Assembly (NCBI GenBank): GCA_027483535.1
Contig: JAIXUN010000002.1
Coordinates: forward strand, 1,178,001-1,242,000
Direction of reading: 5' to 3'
DNA from: a bacterium
GTDB taxonomy: Bacteria > Armatimonadota > Fimbriimonadia > Fimbriimonadales > Fimbriimonadaceae
Length of the DNA: 64,000 bases
Shown: one piece after another, positions 25,478 to 32,989 of the stretch
Layout of the letters: each line of letters begins with the position of its first letter
How positions within the stretch are numbered: position 1 is the first letter of the stretch
Made by a program: the position numbers and the translations under genes
The notes under the pieces: model-generated
Database searches by the model: none
The model's input: the letters and a program-made list of their open reading frames with translations, nothing else
What the model was told of the DNA's origin: nothing

Positions 25478-25812
25478 GCCATTGTTATCACTGCAAAACT
25501 CCCGTTGGGTTGGATACTCTCCGATGCCCAAACTGTGGGATAAAACTTCGGAGTTCTCGATCTGAGATCTATAAGATTATTCTGGGAGTGATCTTCCTTG
25601 AATTGTTTTCGTGTGGAGTGGTTGGCTGTGGCTGTGATGTCATGAATTCACTATCAATGGATCCAGAAGACCTGCATTTCCGAGCCCTGTTTCCAGGTTT
25701 AACCATCCTGCTCACACTTGTTGTGGTTGCCTGGCACGCACTTGGAGAGTATCGAATTCGTAGGTGCCAATACATTACTGAGAACATGTCCAAACAAGAG
25801 GTAGAGGAATGA
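25474..25812 (+). CDS. Zinc-ribbon small membrane protein, array member 4
   Basis: 112 residues, ATG coupled to member 3 by ATGA. The ribbon CYHCKTPVGLDTLRCPNCG (cysteines 4, 7, 18, 21) is followed by a basic stretch, then helix IILGVIFLELFSCGVVGCGC with three further cysteines, an acidic loop, a second helix (LFPGLTILLTLVVVAWHAL) and a Lys/Glu tail. It is the most divergent member; the extra cysteines in the first helix are not seen in others. Coupled to member 5 by ATGA. Confidence 0.8.
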   Translation: MSHCYHCKTPVGLDTLRCPNCGIKLRSSRSEIYKIILGVIFLELFSCGVVGCGCDVMNSLSMDPEDLHFRALFPGLTILLTLVVVAWHALGEYRIRRCQYITENMSKQEVEE

Positions 25813-26204
25813 CTTGTCCTAACTGCGGTGCTCAAGTTTCATACATCCGATCTCAATGCCAGAATTGCAGCAGATTGGAGTTGGCAAAGGGGAACCCGCC
25901 GTCTGGATGCGCACGGGCCGTTGTCGCAGTTTTCCTGTTCGGAACAGGTTTTATTACCACTGCGGTGCTCCTATACGCGGGACTTGATACGTTCAACAAT
26001 CTCCTCTTGGGTCTTTCAATCGCAGTGGGGGTGACTCTGATGGTTTTTGTCGATACGATTTGGATGCGGTCCTGGAACTCTCGTTCCACATTTGGAAAGA
26101 GGTTGTCTCGCAAGTTGGTTAGCAACGATAAACTCGCATCCGAGACCGAGACCGAGACCGAGGCCGCTGAAGCGAACCCAGCTAAAGAAGAGGTTGTTGT
26201 ATGA
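25809..26204 (+). CDS. Zinc-ribbon small membrane protein, array member 5
   Basis: 131 residues. Ribbon MTCPNCGAQVSYIRSQCQNCS (Cys 3, 6, 17, 20), linker with NPPSGCARA, two helices (VVAVFLFGTGFITTAVLLYAG and LLLGLSIAVGVTLMVFV) and a long cytoplasmic tail containing a Glu-Thr repeat from GAGACC triplet pairs. NPPSGCAR also occurs in member 6, so they are sister copies. It starts and ends in ATGA overlaps. Confidence 0.82.
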   Translation: MTCPNCGAQVSYIRSQCQNCSRLELAKGNPPSGCARAVVAVFLFGTGFITTAVLLYAGLDTFNNLLLGLSIAVGVTLMVFVDTIWMRSWNSRSTFGKRLSRKLVSNDKLASETETETEAAEANPAKEEVVV

Positions 26205-26605
26205 CTTGCCCAAATTGCGGATTTGTTCACGACTACGTTCGCGGCCGATGCCCTAAATGCGGGCTACAAAACATCCCCGATGGGAAGCCTCCTTCGGGCT
26301 GCGCTCGCATTGGAATGGGTTGCTTTTTCTTTCCCATTGGTGCAATTGGCTCGTGCATCGCACTCTCTTCGACCCCGGGGCCTTGGTCCGGATTTGTCCT
26401 CATTGGCTCGCTTGTCGGCGGGATACTTGCCGTTTGGGCGGCCGATAACTATGTTTTTTTCAAGGCAGAAAAAAATGCCAAGGCCAAAGAATTACAACTC
26501 GAAGCTATCCGCAAAGAGAGAGAGCGGATGGACGGATTAGGGTCTCAGGCACCTGCTGGCGACAAGAATGATCAATCTCCACCTGAGGGGGCTGACAATC
26601 CTTAA
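26201..26605 (+). CDS. Zinc-ribbon small membrane protein, array member 6
   Basis: 134 residues. Ribbon MTCPNCGFVHDYVRGRCPKCG, then GKPPSGCARIG, helices GCFFFPIGAIGSCIALSS and FVLIGSLVGGILAVWAAD, and then a charged, probably coiled-coil tail (KAEKNAKAKELQLEAIRKERE) and an acidic end. It has the longest tail of the set. The ATG is coupled to member 5. A 48-bp gap with a vestigial GTGAGCCGGGA start-like sequence separates it from member 7. Confidence 0.82.
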   Translation: MTCPNCGFVHDYVRGRCPKCGLQNIPDGKPPSGCARIGMGCFFFPIGAIGSCIALSSTPGPWSGFVLIGSLVGGILAVWAADNYVFFKAEKNAKAKELQLEAIRKERERMDGLGSQAPAGDKNDQSPPEGADNP

Positions 26606-26653
26606 ACAACTTGAGGGAGTAATGGTGAGCCGGGATAAGGAAGTGAGGCAAAC

Positions 26654-26941
26654 ATGACCTGCCCGAAATGTGGATTTACCCACCAATACGTTCGCGAAAC
26701 TTGCCCACGCTGCGGAGCCAGTGATGCGTACGAGGAGTATCCGCCTTCAAGGAGAACCAGGATCGCCGTCGGTTGCTTCGTATTCGCTCTGGGCTTTAGT
26801 GGCGCACGTTCCATCCTTTTCGGCGAGCCGGGAGAAACTGCCTTATCGGTACTTACTGGAATCATCGTTGGCTCCCTGTGCGCTTTTGGATTCGATAAAT
26901 TCCTTTGCGGACCCTCGGCGCGCAAAAGGAAACGACCCTGA
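26654..26941 (+). CDS. Zinc-ribbon small membrane protein, array member 7
   Basis: 95 residues. Ribbon MTCPKCGFTHQYVRETCPRCG, linker YPPSRRTR, helices IAVGCFVFALGFSGARSILF and ALSVLTGIIVGSLCAFGF, and a short basic end (RKRKRP). Its ribbon is most like those of members 6 and 8. It is preceded by AAGGAAG-type purines. After its stop, about 100 bp without a convincing gene leads to the next member. Confidence 0.78.
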   Translation: MTCPKCGFTHQYVRETCPRCGASDAYEEYPPSRRTRIAVGCFVFALGFSGARSILFGEPGETALSVLTGIIVGSLCAFGFDKFLCGPSARKRKRP

Positions 26942-27039
26942 AACGAAATGCGTTCAGATGAGCACGGATGGTCAAGCGTCCCCTAGGGAGACCAAGTCGA
27001 AGCAGAACGAATTGTAGTGAAAAGGAGAAGAGGATAAAC

Positions 27040-27405
27040 ATGACCTGCCCGAACTGCGGATTTGTGCACGAATACGTCCGGGATCGGTGTCCACAGTGCG
27101 GGCTGTCTGGCTCAATGGAAACGACAAAACCCTCCGATGGCGCCCGGTTCGCGGTTGGATGCACGGTCTTTCCGCTTGGGTTCTTCGGATCCTGCCTGCT
27201 CTTGTCGAACTTCGCGGTTCCTTACCGTATCGGGGTTTCCGTGGGATGGATCGTTGGGACCCTTATTGTTTGGAAGGTGGATCAAGTCTTTGTGAGGAAG
27301 TTCTTAGAAAAGCGGCGGGCTCGCCTTGAATCGAAACTCCGAAAACCCACGCCCGGTCCCGAGCAGAACTCTCGTCCTAACGAGCAAAATCCGGGAGACG
27401 CATGA
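27040..27405 (+). CDS. Zinc-ribbon small membrane protein, array member 8 by count
   Basis: 121 residues from ATG 27040, preceded by AAAAGGAGAAGAGG. Ribbon MTCPNCGFVHEYVRDRCPQCG is almost the same as member 6. Two helices follow (GCTVFPLGFFGSCLLLSNFAV and IGVSVGWIVGTLIVWKV) and then a basic tail. In this numbering positions 1-7 end at 26941 and this is the last ribbon protein of the run. The frame upstream to 26968 adds nothing conserved. It is coupled to the next gene by ATGA. Confidence 0.82.
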   Translation: MTCPNCGFVHEYVRDRCPQCGLSGSMETTKPSDGARFAVGCTVFPLGFFGSCLLLSNFAVPYRIGVSVGWIVGTLIVWKVDQVFVRKFLEKRRARLESKLRKPTPGPEQNSRPNEQNPGDA

Positions 27406-27704
27406 GCAAAAAAGGACGAGAAGTTCCCTTCTTGGAAGAACAGATGGAAGTTGAAACTCCTAAAGATGCCGGTCAGAAGGATGCTTGGGAGAGTCTCGCC
27501 TTTCAGTTCTGCAAAATAGCGACCTTCGCGCTGGTCTTCCAGAAGTACACATTCTTCGCCGCGACGGTTCTTGCCGCGCTCACCTATTGGTATGTCTTTT
27601 TGCGCGGAGTCAAAACCACTCGCTGCGTGCTCAAAAAGCCGCTCATAGTTGCCATTTTTTGGACGCTCATCGCCCCGATCGCGGCCTACTTCACTTTTCG
27701 TTAG
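27402..27704 (+). CDS. Hypothetical two-helix membrane protein after the zinc-ribbon array
   Basis: 100 residues, with ATG overlapping the last ribbon gene by 4 bp. It has no zinc ribbon. An acidic N-terminal cytoplasmic part is followed by two hydrophobic segments (TFFAATVLAALTYWYVFL and LIVAIFWTLIAPIAAYFTF). It is translationally coupled to the array and therefore probably part of the same system. Family not recognised. Confidence 0.7.
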   Translation: MSKKGREVPFLEEQMEVETPKDAGQKDAWESLAFQFCKIATFALVFQKYTFFAATVLAALTYWYVFLRGVKTTRCVLKKPLIVAIFWTLIAPIAAYFTFR

Positions 27705-27753
27705 AGGCCAGAACGTCACCGCACGTAGCAAACATTGACAACCCCGCTGGAGA

Positions 27754-28089
27754 ATGGACGAGATCAAAGACCTCGAAAACAACGGCTCGGACGAGCCGGT
27801 TAGTAATTACCAACGTGAAGCACCTGCACCCGAAGCTTCGGGCGAGCATCGGTGGCGAAAACCTGTCCGGGACTCCCTCATTCTGTTCCCGGCGGTGTTT
27901 ATCGCGTTTATTCTTAGCACGGCAATCACCGTTCCCTTATATGGCTTGGTAGAGCAGGTTCTCGGTGACTTGGGAATTCTCCTTGTGACTCTGCTGTGGC
28001 CAGCGGCGTTCCTGCTCACGATATCGATGGTTTACCGCCTGTTCCGATCCGATTCCTTCCAGATTCGAAAGCAGAAGAACCCTCGATGA
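27754..28089 (+). CDS. Hypothetical two-helix membrane protein, end of array operon
   Basis: 111 residues with a Shine-Dalgarno-like GGAGA just before the ATG. An acidic N-terminal 35 residues is followed by two helices (SLILFPAVFIAFILSTAITVPL and LGILLVTLLWPAAFLLTISMVY) and a basic tail. It has no zinc ribbon and no recognised family. It is the last plus-strand gene before convergent gcvT and probably the end of the transcription unit. Confidence 0.68.
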   Translation: MDEIKDLENNGSDEPVSNYQREAPAPEASGEHRWRKPVRDSLILFPAVFIAFILSTAITVPLYGLVEQVLGDLGILLVTLLWPAAFLLTISMVYRLFRSDSFQIRKQKNPR

Positions 28090-28115
28090 AGCGCAAGGTG
28101 GGTCTTTCGCAGAAA

Positions 28116-29213
28116 CTACTTCGCTCGCTTGTAGAACCGCTTGCTCACCACGGTCGCCGACTCTCGCTTGCCGCGCATGTCCACCTCGACCTCCGTGCCA
28201 AGAGCAACATCCGCCGCGATGTAGGCAAAGCCGATTCCACACTCCAGCACCGGAGAAACCACGCCGCTGGTGACGTACCCAATCTCCCGATCACCCAAAA
28301 AGACCTTCGCATCGGGAAGAAGCAATCGCTTCATGGGCAACTTGATTCCCTGCAGTTTGTGAGAGGTTCCGTTGGCGCGGTGCTTGTTGATGATCTCCGA
28401 CCCGTTGAACGGCTTCGTTTTGCCGATCACCCAGCCCAGTCCGGCAGCGATTGGAGAAAGCTCGTCGTTGAGTTCGTGACCGTAAAGCGGCAGACCCGCC
28501 TCCACGCGCAGAGTGTCGCGCGACCCGAGTCCACAGGGGACAACTCCCGCTCCCGCGAGTGCATTCCATAGAGCCGAGGCGTGCTCGTTGGCGCAGATCA
28601 CTTCAAATCCGTCTTCTCCGGTGTATCCAGATCGAGCCGCGAGAACGGGAATGCCGAAAATCTTGGTTTCAACCAAGCCAAAAGCTGGTGCGTTTCGAAT
28701 CCCCTCGGCATCGTCGGCATGATTCGCCAGGAGTTCGGAAGCGGTAGGACCCTGGACCGCGATCATGGCGGTGTCGCCCGTCTCGTCGGAGATGGTGACG
28801 CCCTCCGCATTGTTCTCGTTGAGCCAGGCAACATCCTTTGCGTGGTTGGAAGCGTTCACAACCAAGAAAAAGTGATCTTCGGTCACTCGGTAGACAATGA
28901 TGTCGTCCACCAGCCCACCCGTCTTGTTCGGAAGCAGCGAGTATTGCCCCTTGCCGTTCACAAGGACCGAAACATCGTTGGTGGTGACGCGCTCCAGAAA
29001 AGCGAGAACCTGGTCCCCCTTTAACCGGAGTCGAGCCATGTGCGACACATCGAACATGCCTGCTCCGTTTCGAACCGCCTGCGCTTCTTGAATGACGCCC
29101 GTGTACTGGACTGGCATCTCGAATCCCGCAAAGGGAACAATTCGGGCCCCGAACTTCACGTGGTCGTCAAACAGAATCGTTCGTGCGTTCGTCGTTGCGG
29201 GCTCGGTTGCCAT
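28116..29213 (-). CDS. gcvT: Glycine cleavage system T protein (aminomethyltransferase)
   Basis: 365 residues, full length for GcvT. It transfers the methylene group from aminomethyl-lipoyl H protein to tetrahydrofolate, releasing ammonia. Visible family landmarks are PFAGFEMPVQYTGVIQEAQAVR, GMFDVSHMARLRLKG, TNDVSVLVNGKGQYSLL, RSGYTGEDGFEV, GLGSRDTLRVEAGLPLYGHEL and IGYVTSGVVSPVLECGIGFAYI. The other glycine cleavage genes are not in the window. It is oriented towards the zinc-ribbon operon, 26 bp from its last gene. Confidence 0.95.
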   Translation of the reverse strand: MATEPATTNARTILFDDHVKFGARIVPFAGFEMPVQYTGVIQEAQAVRNGAGMFDVSHMARLRLKGDQVLAFLERVTTNDVSVLVNGKGQYSLLPNKTGGLVDDIIVYRVTEDHFFLVVNASNHAKDVAWLNENNAEGVTISDETGDTAMIAVQGPTASELLANHADDAEGIRNAPAFGLVETKIFGIPVLAARSGYTGEDGFEVICANEHASALWNALAGAGVVPCGLGSRDTLRVEAGLPLYGHELNDELSPIAAGLGWVIGKTKPFNGSEIINKHRANGTSHKLQGIKLPMKRLLLPDAKVFLGDREIGYVTSGVVSPVLECGIGFAYIAADVALGTEVEVDMRGKRESATVVSKRFYKRAK

Positions 29214-29467
29214 ATTGAAAGAAAGATTACCGGGTTGTCCTTCCGAGTCGCGTGAGATTGCGACGGGGAACGGCGCAAAGGATTATGCTTATAACACTTG
29301 CGTGTTTTTGGGGCAACTCCAAGGGGGCTGAAGCGTCAGAATCTCGCGAGCACCCAAAATGCGTTCGGAACTTCGAAGTCGGTCGGAAAAATCGGGTCGG
29401 TAAACTCTCCGCACGCGAGAGATCAGACATCCGTCCTTTCCGCATTGCGCACGCTCTTTCAAATACC

Positions 29468-30832
29468 ATGATCGCCTGTCCTAACTGCTCAACGCAAAAC
29501 ACGCTCGACAGCCTCTTCTGCCGACGTTGCGGTGCCGGTTTCAGCGAGGATTTGCTGAAAGAGGAGCAAGCCAAGCTTGAGGCCTCCGTTGCCAAAGGCA
29601 TGGATCTCCTGCATGACGGGGAAGTCTCGGAGGCATTCGTTATTGCCGAGGCGTCCATCCTTACCAACCCGGCTTATCCGCTTGGATACGCGCTCAAGGG
29701 AATGGTGCATGAGAAGCGTGGCGAACTTGCCCAGGCTCTGGATTGCTACGAGACGGTTGTTTCGCTCAACCCAGATTCGGCCATCGACCGCATCAAATTG
29801 AACCAACTTCGGACGGTTATTCAGAACCGAGCCAACCAGACTCCCGAACCCGATCGCAAGACGGCGGGAGTGATCGCCGTTGCCTCGGTGATTCTCTTCG
29901 CGGGAATCGGATGGGGGATTATCGAGCTTTCTAAAGCCGGAAAGTCGGAGCAGGTGTCCACGACCGCGGGTGATCGATTTGCCCAAAACGGGGGCATGGA
30001 TTCTTCCGGATTAGGTGCTAATCCGGGCGTCAACCAACCGCCTCAAAACGGCGTCGACCCAGCGGGCAAGGTCCCGAATCCTGCCGCCGCTCAGGGCAAC
30101 AATCAGCCCAACCCGGGAGACGTGCCTGCGGTTAGAAACGGCGAACCAAATCGAGGCTCGAACGAGCGAACGGGTTTTCCGGGCTCTGTTCCTAGGCCAA
30201 CCATCGAGGGCGAACTGCCGCCCGCAGAAGTGAAGATCACGGGCGATATTGGGCCGGGGTCTAATTCGAATCAAGGCGGTGGTTCTCGCGGCTCTAACCA
30301 AGGGTTTGGCAATCAAGGATCTGGCAACCAAGGCGGAGGCCAAACCAAGCCCCCGGTTGAAAATCCTGGGAAAGGTGGTCGAGACGCCGACCCCGAACCG
30401 GACATCAACCAGAAGTCGCGCAAAGATCCAGGCCGAATCGAGATTGTCCCCAGCGCGGGACAGAACACGGGTCCGGCACTCCCTGGTGGTGGCGCGGTAG
30501 TGCCCGATCGCGATCCTGATCCAAACACCGGCGATGGTCGAGGTCAAGAGAACTATCGCCGAATCGGGGATCAACAATATCAGTCGGGCAATTTAGAAAA
30601 CGCGGCAAAGAGCTACGAGCAAGCCCTAGCAGGCGGCGGTGATCGCGCCTCAATCTCCATGAGGCTCGGCGATGTCTACAAGCGACTGCGACGAAACGCC
30701 GATGCCGCAAACGCCTACCGAGGCGCAATTGAAGCTTACGAAGATCGACTGAAGAGAGGCGTGGGCGATGCCGACCAAACCAAGCAGACCCTTTCCCGGC
30801 TTCGTAGCTCGCTCAAGAGCGTGGGTGGCTAG
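29468..30832 (+). CDS. Zinc-ribbon / TPR membrane protein with low-complexity linker
   Basis: 454 residues from ATG 29468. The N-terminal ribbon MIACPNCSTQNTLDSLFCRRCG has the same C-x2-C-x10-C-x2-C spacing as the array upstream. TPR helices follow at about 30-110 (GYALKGMVHEKRGELAQALDCYETVVSLNP in pieces), then one membrane helix (AGVIAVASVILFAGIGWGIIEL), then a ~230-residue Gly/Asn/Pro-rich linker and a second TPR pair at the C-terminus (YQSGNLENAAKSYEQAL). The ribbon is probably cytoplasmic and the C-terminal TPRs periplasmic. The open frame to 29252 is not credible as coding. It leads a three-gene operon. Confidence 0.8.
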   Translation: MIACPNCSTQNTLDSLFCRRCGAGFSEDLLKEEQAKLEASVAKGMDLLHDGEVSEAFVIAEASILTNPAYPLGYALKGMVHEKRGELAQALDCYETVVSLNPDSAIDRIKLNQLRTVIQNRANQTPEPDRKTAGVIAVASVILFAGIGWGIIELSKAGKSEQVSTTAGDRFAQNGGMDSSGLGANPGVNQPPQNGVDPAGKVPNPAAAQGNNQPNPGDVPAVRNGEPNRGSNERTGFPGSVPRPTIEGELPPAEVKITGDIGPGSNSNQGGGSRGSNQGFGNQGSGNQGGGQTKPPVENPGKGGRDADPEPDINQKSRKDPGRIEIVPSAGQNTGPALPGGGAVVPDRDPDPNTGDGRGQENYRRIGDQQYQSGNLENAAKSYEQALAGGGDRASISMRLGDVYKRLRRNADAANAYRGAIEAYEDRLKRGVGDADQTKQTLSRLRSSLKSVGG

Positions 30833-30835
30833 CTT

Positions 30836-32344
30836 TTGAAAACCCGCGTTGGCAAATGGGTATCGGTCTTAGGACTCTGCGCGCTCGCGGCTATTTCGAG
30901 CGCGGCCAGACCTCGTCTGCTCATTGTCCAAGGCAAGGGTCTAGAAGCTGATCCGCCCCTAAACGTCACCATGGACGTTGCGCAGTTTCTAGACGAACAG
31001 GCGCGAGTGATGGCGGTGATCTACGGTCCCATCGATCCCGTTTTTCGAGCCGCCCAGAACGAGGGTCTGCTCAAAGACATTCCTGTTAAGCCAGACCTTG
31101 AGGCGGCTAAGAAAGTCGCCAAGGTGCTCCAGGCCGATTACGTTCTTTGGGTGGATGTCGAGGAAAAGTCGGAGCGGTTCCTTTCGGTTCACAAGCTCTA
31201 CAAAGGTGGCAAGGAAGTTTGGGCGAGCCAGTCGGAGCTCTCGGTGAAGGTCAAGAACCAATCCGACCGGATCAACGCCATTCAGTCTCTGGGGCGCACC
31301 ATTGCTACTGCACTAGAGTACGAACCTTTGAAGGAGTTGCCCTCTCTTGGCAAGGCATCCCCCAACGAAGCGCTGCCCGGCCAGCAGCCGATTAAACCCG
31401 TTGAAGGACCAGCCACGAATCCGACGGTGCCGGTCAACGAGTTGGTGGCTCAGGCGGAGCGATTTATCGAGGAAGGCAACTACCGAGCGGCGCTCCTTAC
31501 TTTGCGCGAAGCGGTGGACGTCGATCCGACCAGCGCCAAGGCGCGAGTCGCCCTCATTCGGCTTTACTCAAAAATGGGTCGACCCGCTTTGGCGATGCAA
31601 ACCGCCATGTCGGCTGCGGGAATTGTGAAGGACCCGGGCATGATGGTCGAAGTCGCCCGAGCCTTTGCCCTTGGCGGAAAGTACAACGAAGCAAGATCGC
31701 TTTTGAACGATGCCCTCATGCTCGCCCCGGATTCGGAGGAGATTCGAATTGCAATGGCGGAGCTTCTCATGGCAGAAGCCAATCCTGTCCAGGCTCTCGA
31801 TCATTTAAACGCGGCGGCGAAATCGGGCAAGAACGCGAGCGCTTTCGCGATGCGTGCTCTTTGTCGCGGATTGCTCGGAGGGGCGGACGGGGCCAAGCTC
31901 GACTACGCAAAATCGGTAGAACTCAGCGCCGAAGCTCCCAAACTCACGTACGAACGAGCCATGGCCATTCTCGACCGCGCGCTGGGCGGGGAAGGCGACC
32001 TCCTGCGAGGGCTTTTCCAGCGAGGAATTGTGCGCCGAGATTCTGTGGAAGTGAAAGACACCCTTGCCGCGCAGGAGCGATTTGCTCAGGCAACCCTTGC
32101 CATTGTTGAGGGGTGGGACAGAGCGGGTCGATACAACACTTCGCACGATCAACGAGTTCTGGCACTAAACTTGCTCCTTCAGTGTCTTACAGAATTCCGC
32201 ACTTACCTCGGAAGTGGTGACGAGCAAGATTTGGTCAATGCTCGATTAACCCTCGGAGAGGCACTTCGAGAATTGTCCGAAGCGAAGGCGGGGTTCGAGA
32301 AGGAACTCAGTGGCACTCAAGGAAGTAATTCAGCTCGCGTTTAG
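30836..32344 (+). CDS. Secreted TPR-repeat protein
   Basis: 502 residues from TTG 30836, only 3 bp after the preceding stop. A signal peptide (VSVLGLCALAAISSAARP) leads into an N-terminal domain resembling a periplasmic nucleotide-free alpha/beta fold (VLQADYVLWVDVEE), and then TPRs from about residue 200 (YRAALLTLREAVDVDPTSAKARVALIRLYSKMG; NEARSLLNDALMLAP). It is probably a periplasmic scaffold working with the preceding zinc-ribbon/TPR protein. The exact role is unknown. It overlaps the next gene by 35 bp. Confidence 0.78.
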   Translation: MKTRVGKWVSVLGLCALAAISSAARPRLLIVQGKGLEADPPLNVTMDVAQFLDEQARVMAVIYGPIDPVFRAAQNEGLLKDIPVKPDLEAAKKVAKVLQADYVLWVDVEEKSERFLSVHKLYKGGKEVWASQSELSVKVKNQSDRINAIQSLGRTIATALEYEPLKELPSLGKASPNEALPGQQPIKPVEGPATNPTVPVNELVAQAERFIEEGNYRAALLTLREAVDVDPTSAKARVALIRLYSKMGRPALAMQTAMSAAGIVKDPGMMVEVARAFALGGKYNEARSLLNDALMLAPDSEEIRIAMAELLMAEANPVQALDHLNAAAKSGKNASAFAMRALCRGLLGGADGAKLDYAKSVELSAEAPKLTYERAMAILDRALGGEGDLLRGLFQRGIVRRDSVEVKDTLAAQERFAQATLAIVEGWDRAGRYNTSHDQRVLALNLLLQCLTEFRTYLGSGDEQDLVNARLTLGEALRELSEAKAGFEKELSGTQGSNSARV

Positions 32345-32939
32345 TTTTCTGCTTGCGGCTGCAGGCTCCTATCTAGCAACGCTTCTCATCGTCCGATTAT
32401 TGAAGGGTCGCATGTCGGTGCCGATTCCTGTCTATAACGCGCGAGTTCGCTTCTCTTCGGGACAGTCCATGTACCGAAGTCGATTCTTGGAGGCCGGTTC
32501 GGATCGGTGGTCTTTCGCGGCGCCGATGTCGAGAGACGCTTACGTGCCGATCACCCTTGGCACCAAGCTGATTGTTGAAACCTACTCCGAGCGGGGGAAG
32601 ATCTTGTTTGAGACCACCGTGATCGGAAGGTCTCGCGAGCAAGGGTCGATCGAGGTTTCCGTGCCGACCAAGTTTCAAGTCGTCGATCGCCGAACGGGTG
32701 CTAAAAGGTGGTCAGGCGGGGAAGGCGAAGTGTGCATCGATGACTTTACGGCTGATGTTATCGATCGCTCTCAAACCGGAATTGCGGTTCGACTGCGCAA
32801 CCCAGATCTTCAACCGAAGGACGTGAATCAAGAGATCACGGTTCGATTCCCGGGCAATGAAGTGCGGCTCGGGAGGGTGATCGAAGCGTTCCGCGCTCAG
32901 GGTTCAACAACGGTCCGAATCGCCTTCCAGGGTAACTAA
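32310..32939 (+). CDS. YcgR/PilZ-like membrane-anchored protein
   Basis: 209 residues from GTG 32310 inside the previous gene. One N-terminal helix (LAFSFLLAAAGSYLATLLIV) is followed by a beta-rich domain resembling the YcgR N-terminal (PilZN) region: YVPITLGTKLIVETYSERGKILFETTVIG, EGSIEVSVPTKFQVVDRRTG in part, then a PilZ-like C-terminal half (FTADVIDRSQTGIAVRL). The c-di-GMP-binding RxxxR and D/NxSxxG motifs are not well kept, although DRSQTG is suggestive, so c-di-GMP binding is uncertain. Confidence 0.65.
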   Translation: MALKEVIQLAFSFLLAAAGSYLATLLIVRLLKGRMSVPIPVYNARVRFSSGQSMYRSRFLEAGSDRWSFAAPMSRDAYVPITLGTKLIVETYSERGKILFETTVIGRSREQGSIEVSVPTKFQVVDRRTGAKRWSGGEGEVCIDDFTADVIDRSQTGIAVRLRNPDLQPKDVNQEITVRFPGNEVRLGRVIEAFRAQGSTTVRIAFQGN

Positions 32940-32989
32940 TATCCGTCATCGAACTCTTTCGAACCCCGAAAAGAGTGTTACAGTTAGGC

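Noticed and set aside
26139-26163. Short GAGACC direct repeats at the end of zinc-ribbon member 5
   Set aside because: A few Glu-Thr codon pairs within a coding tail; too short to be more than slippage, though the copy number could vary.
29284-29295. TATGCT/TATAAC promoter for the zinc-ribbon/TPR gene
   Set aside because: A poor -35 at wrong spacing and about 170 bp from the chosen start; not strong enough to list as a feature.
30240-30370. Possible tandem repeat in the zinc-ribbon/TPR gene
   Set aside because: Gly/Asn/Gln-rich coding low complexity without a constant period; no array or CRISPR structure.
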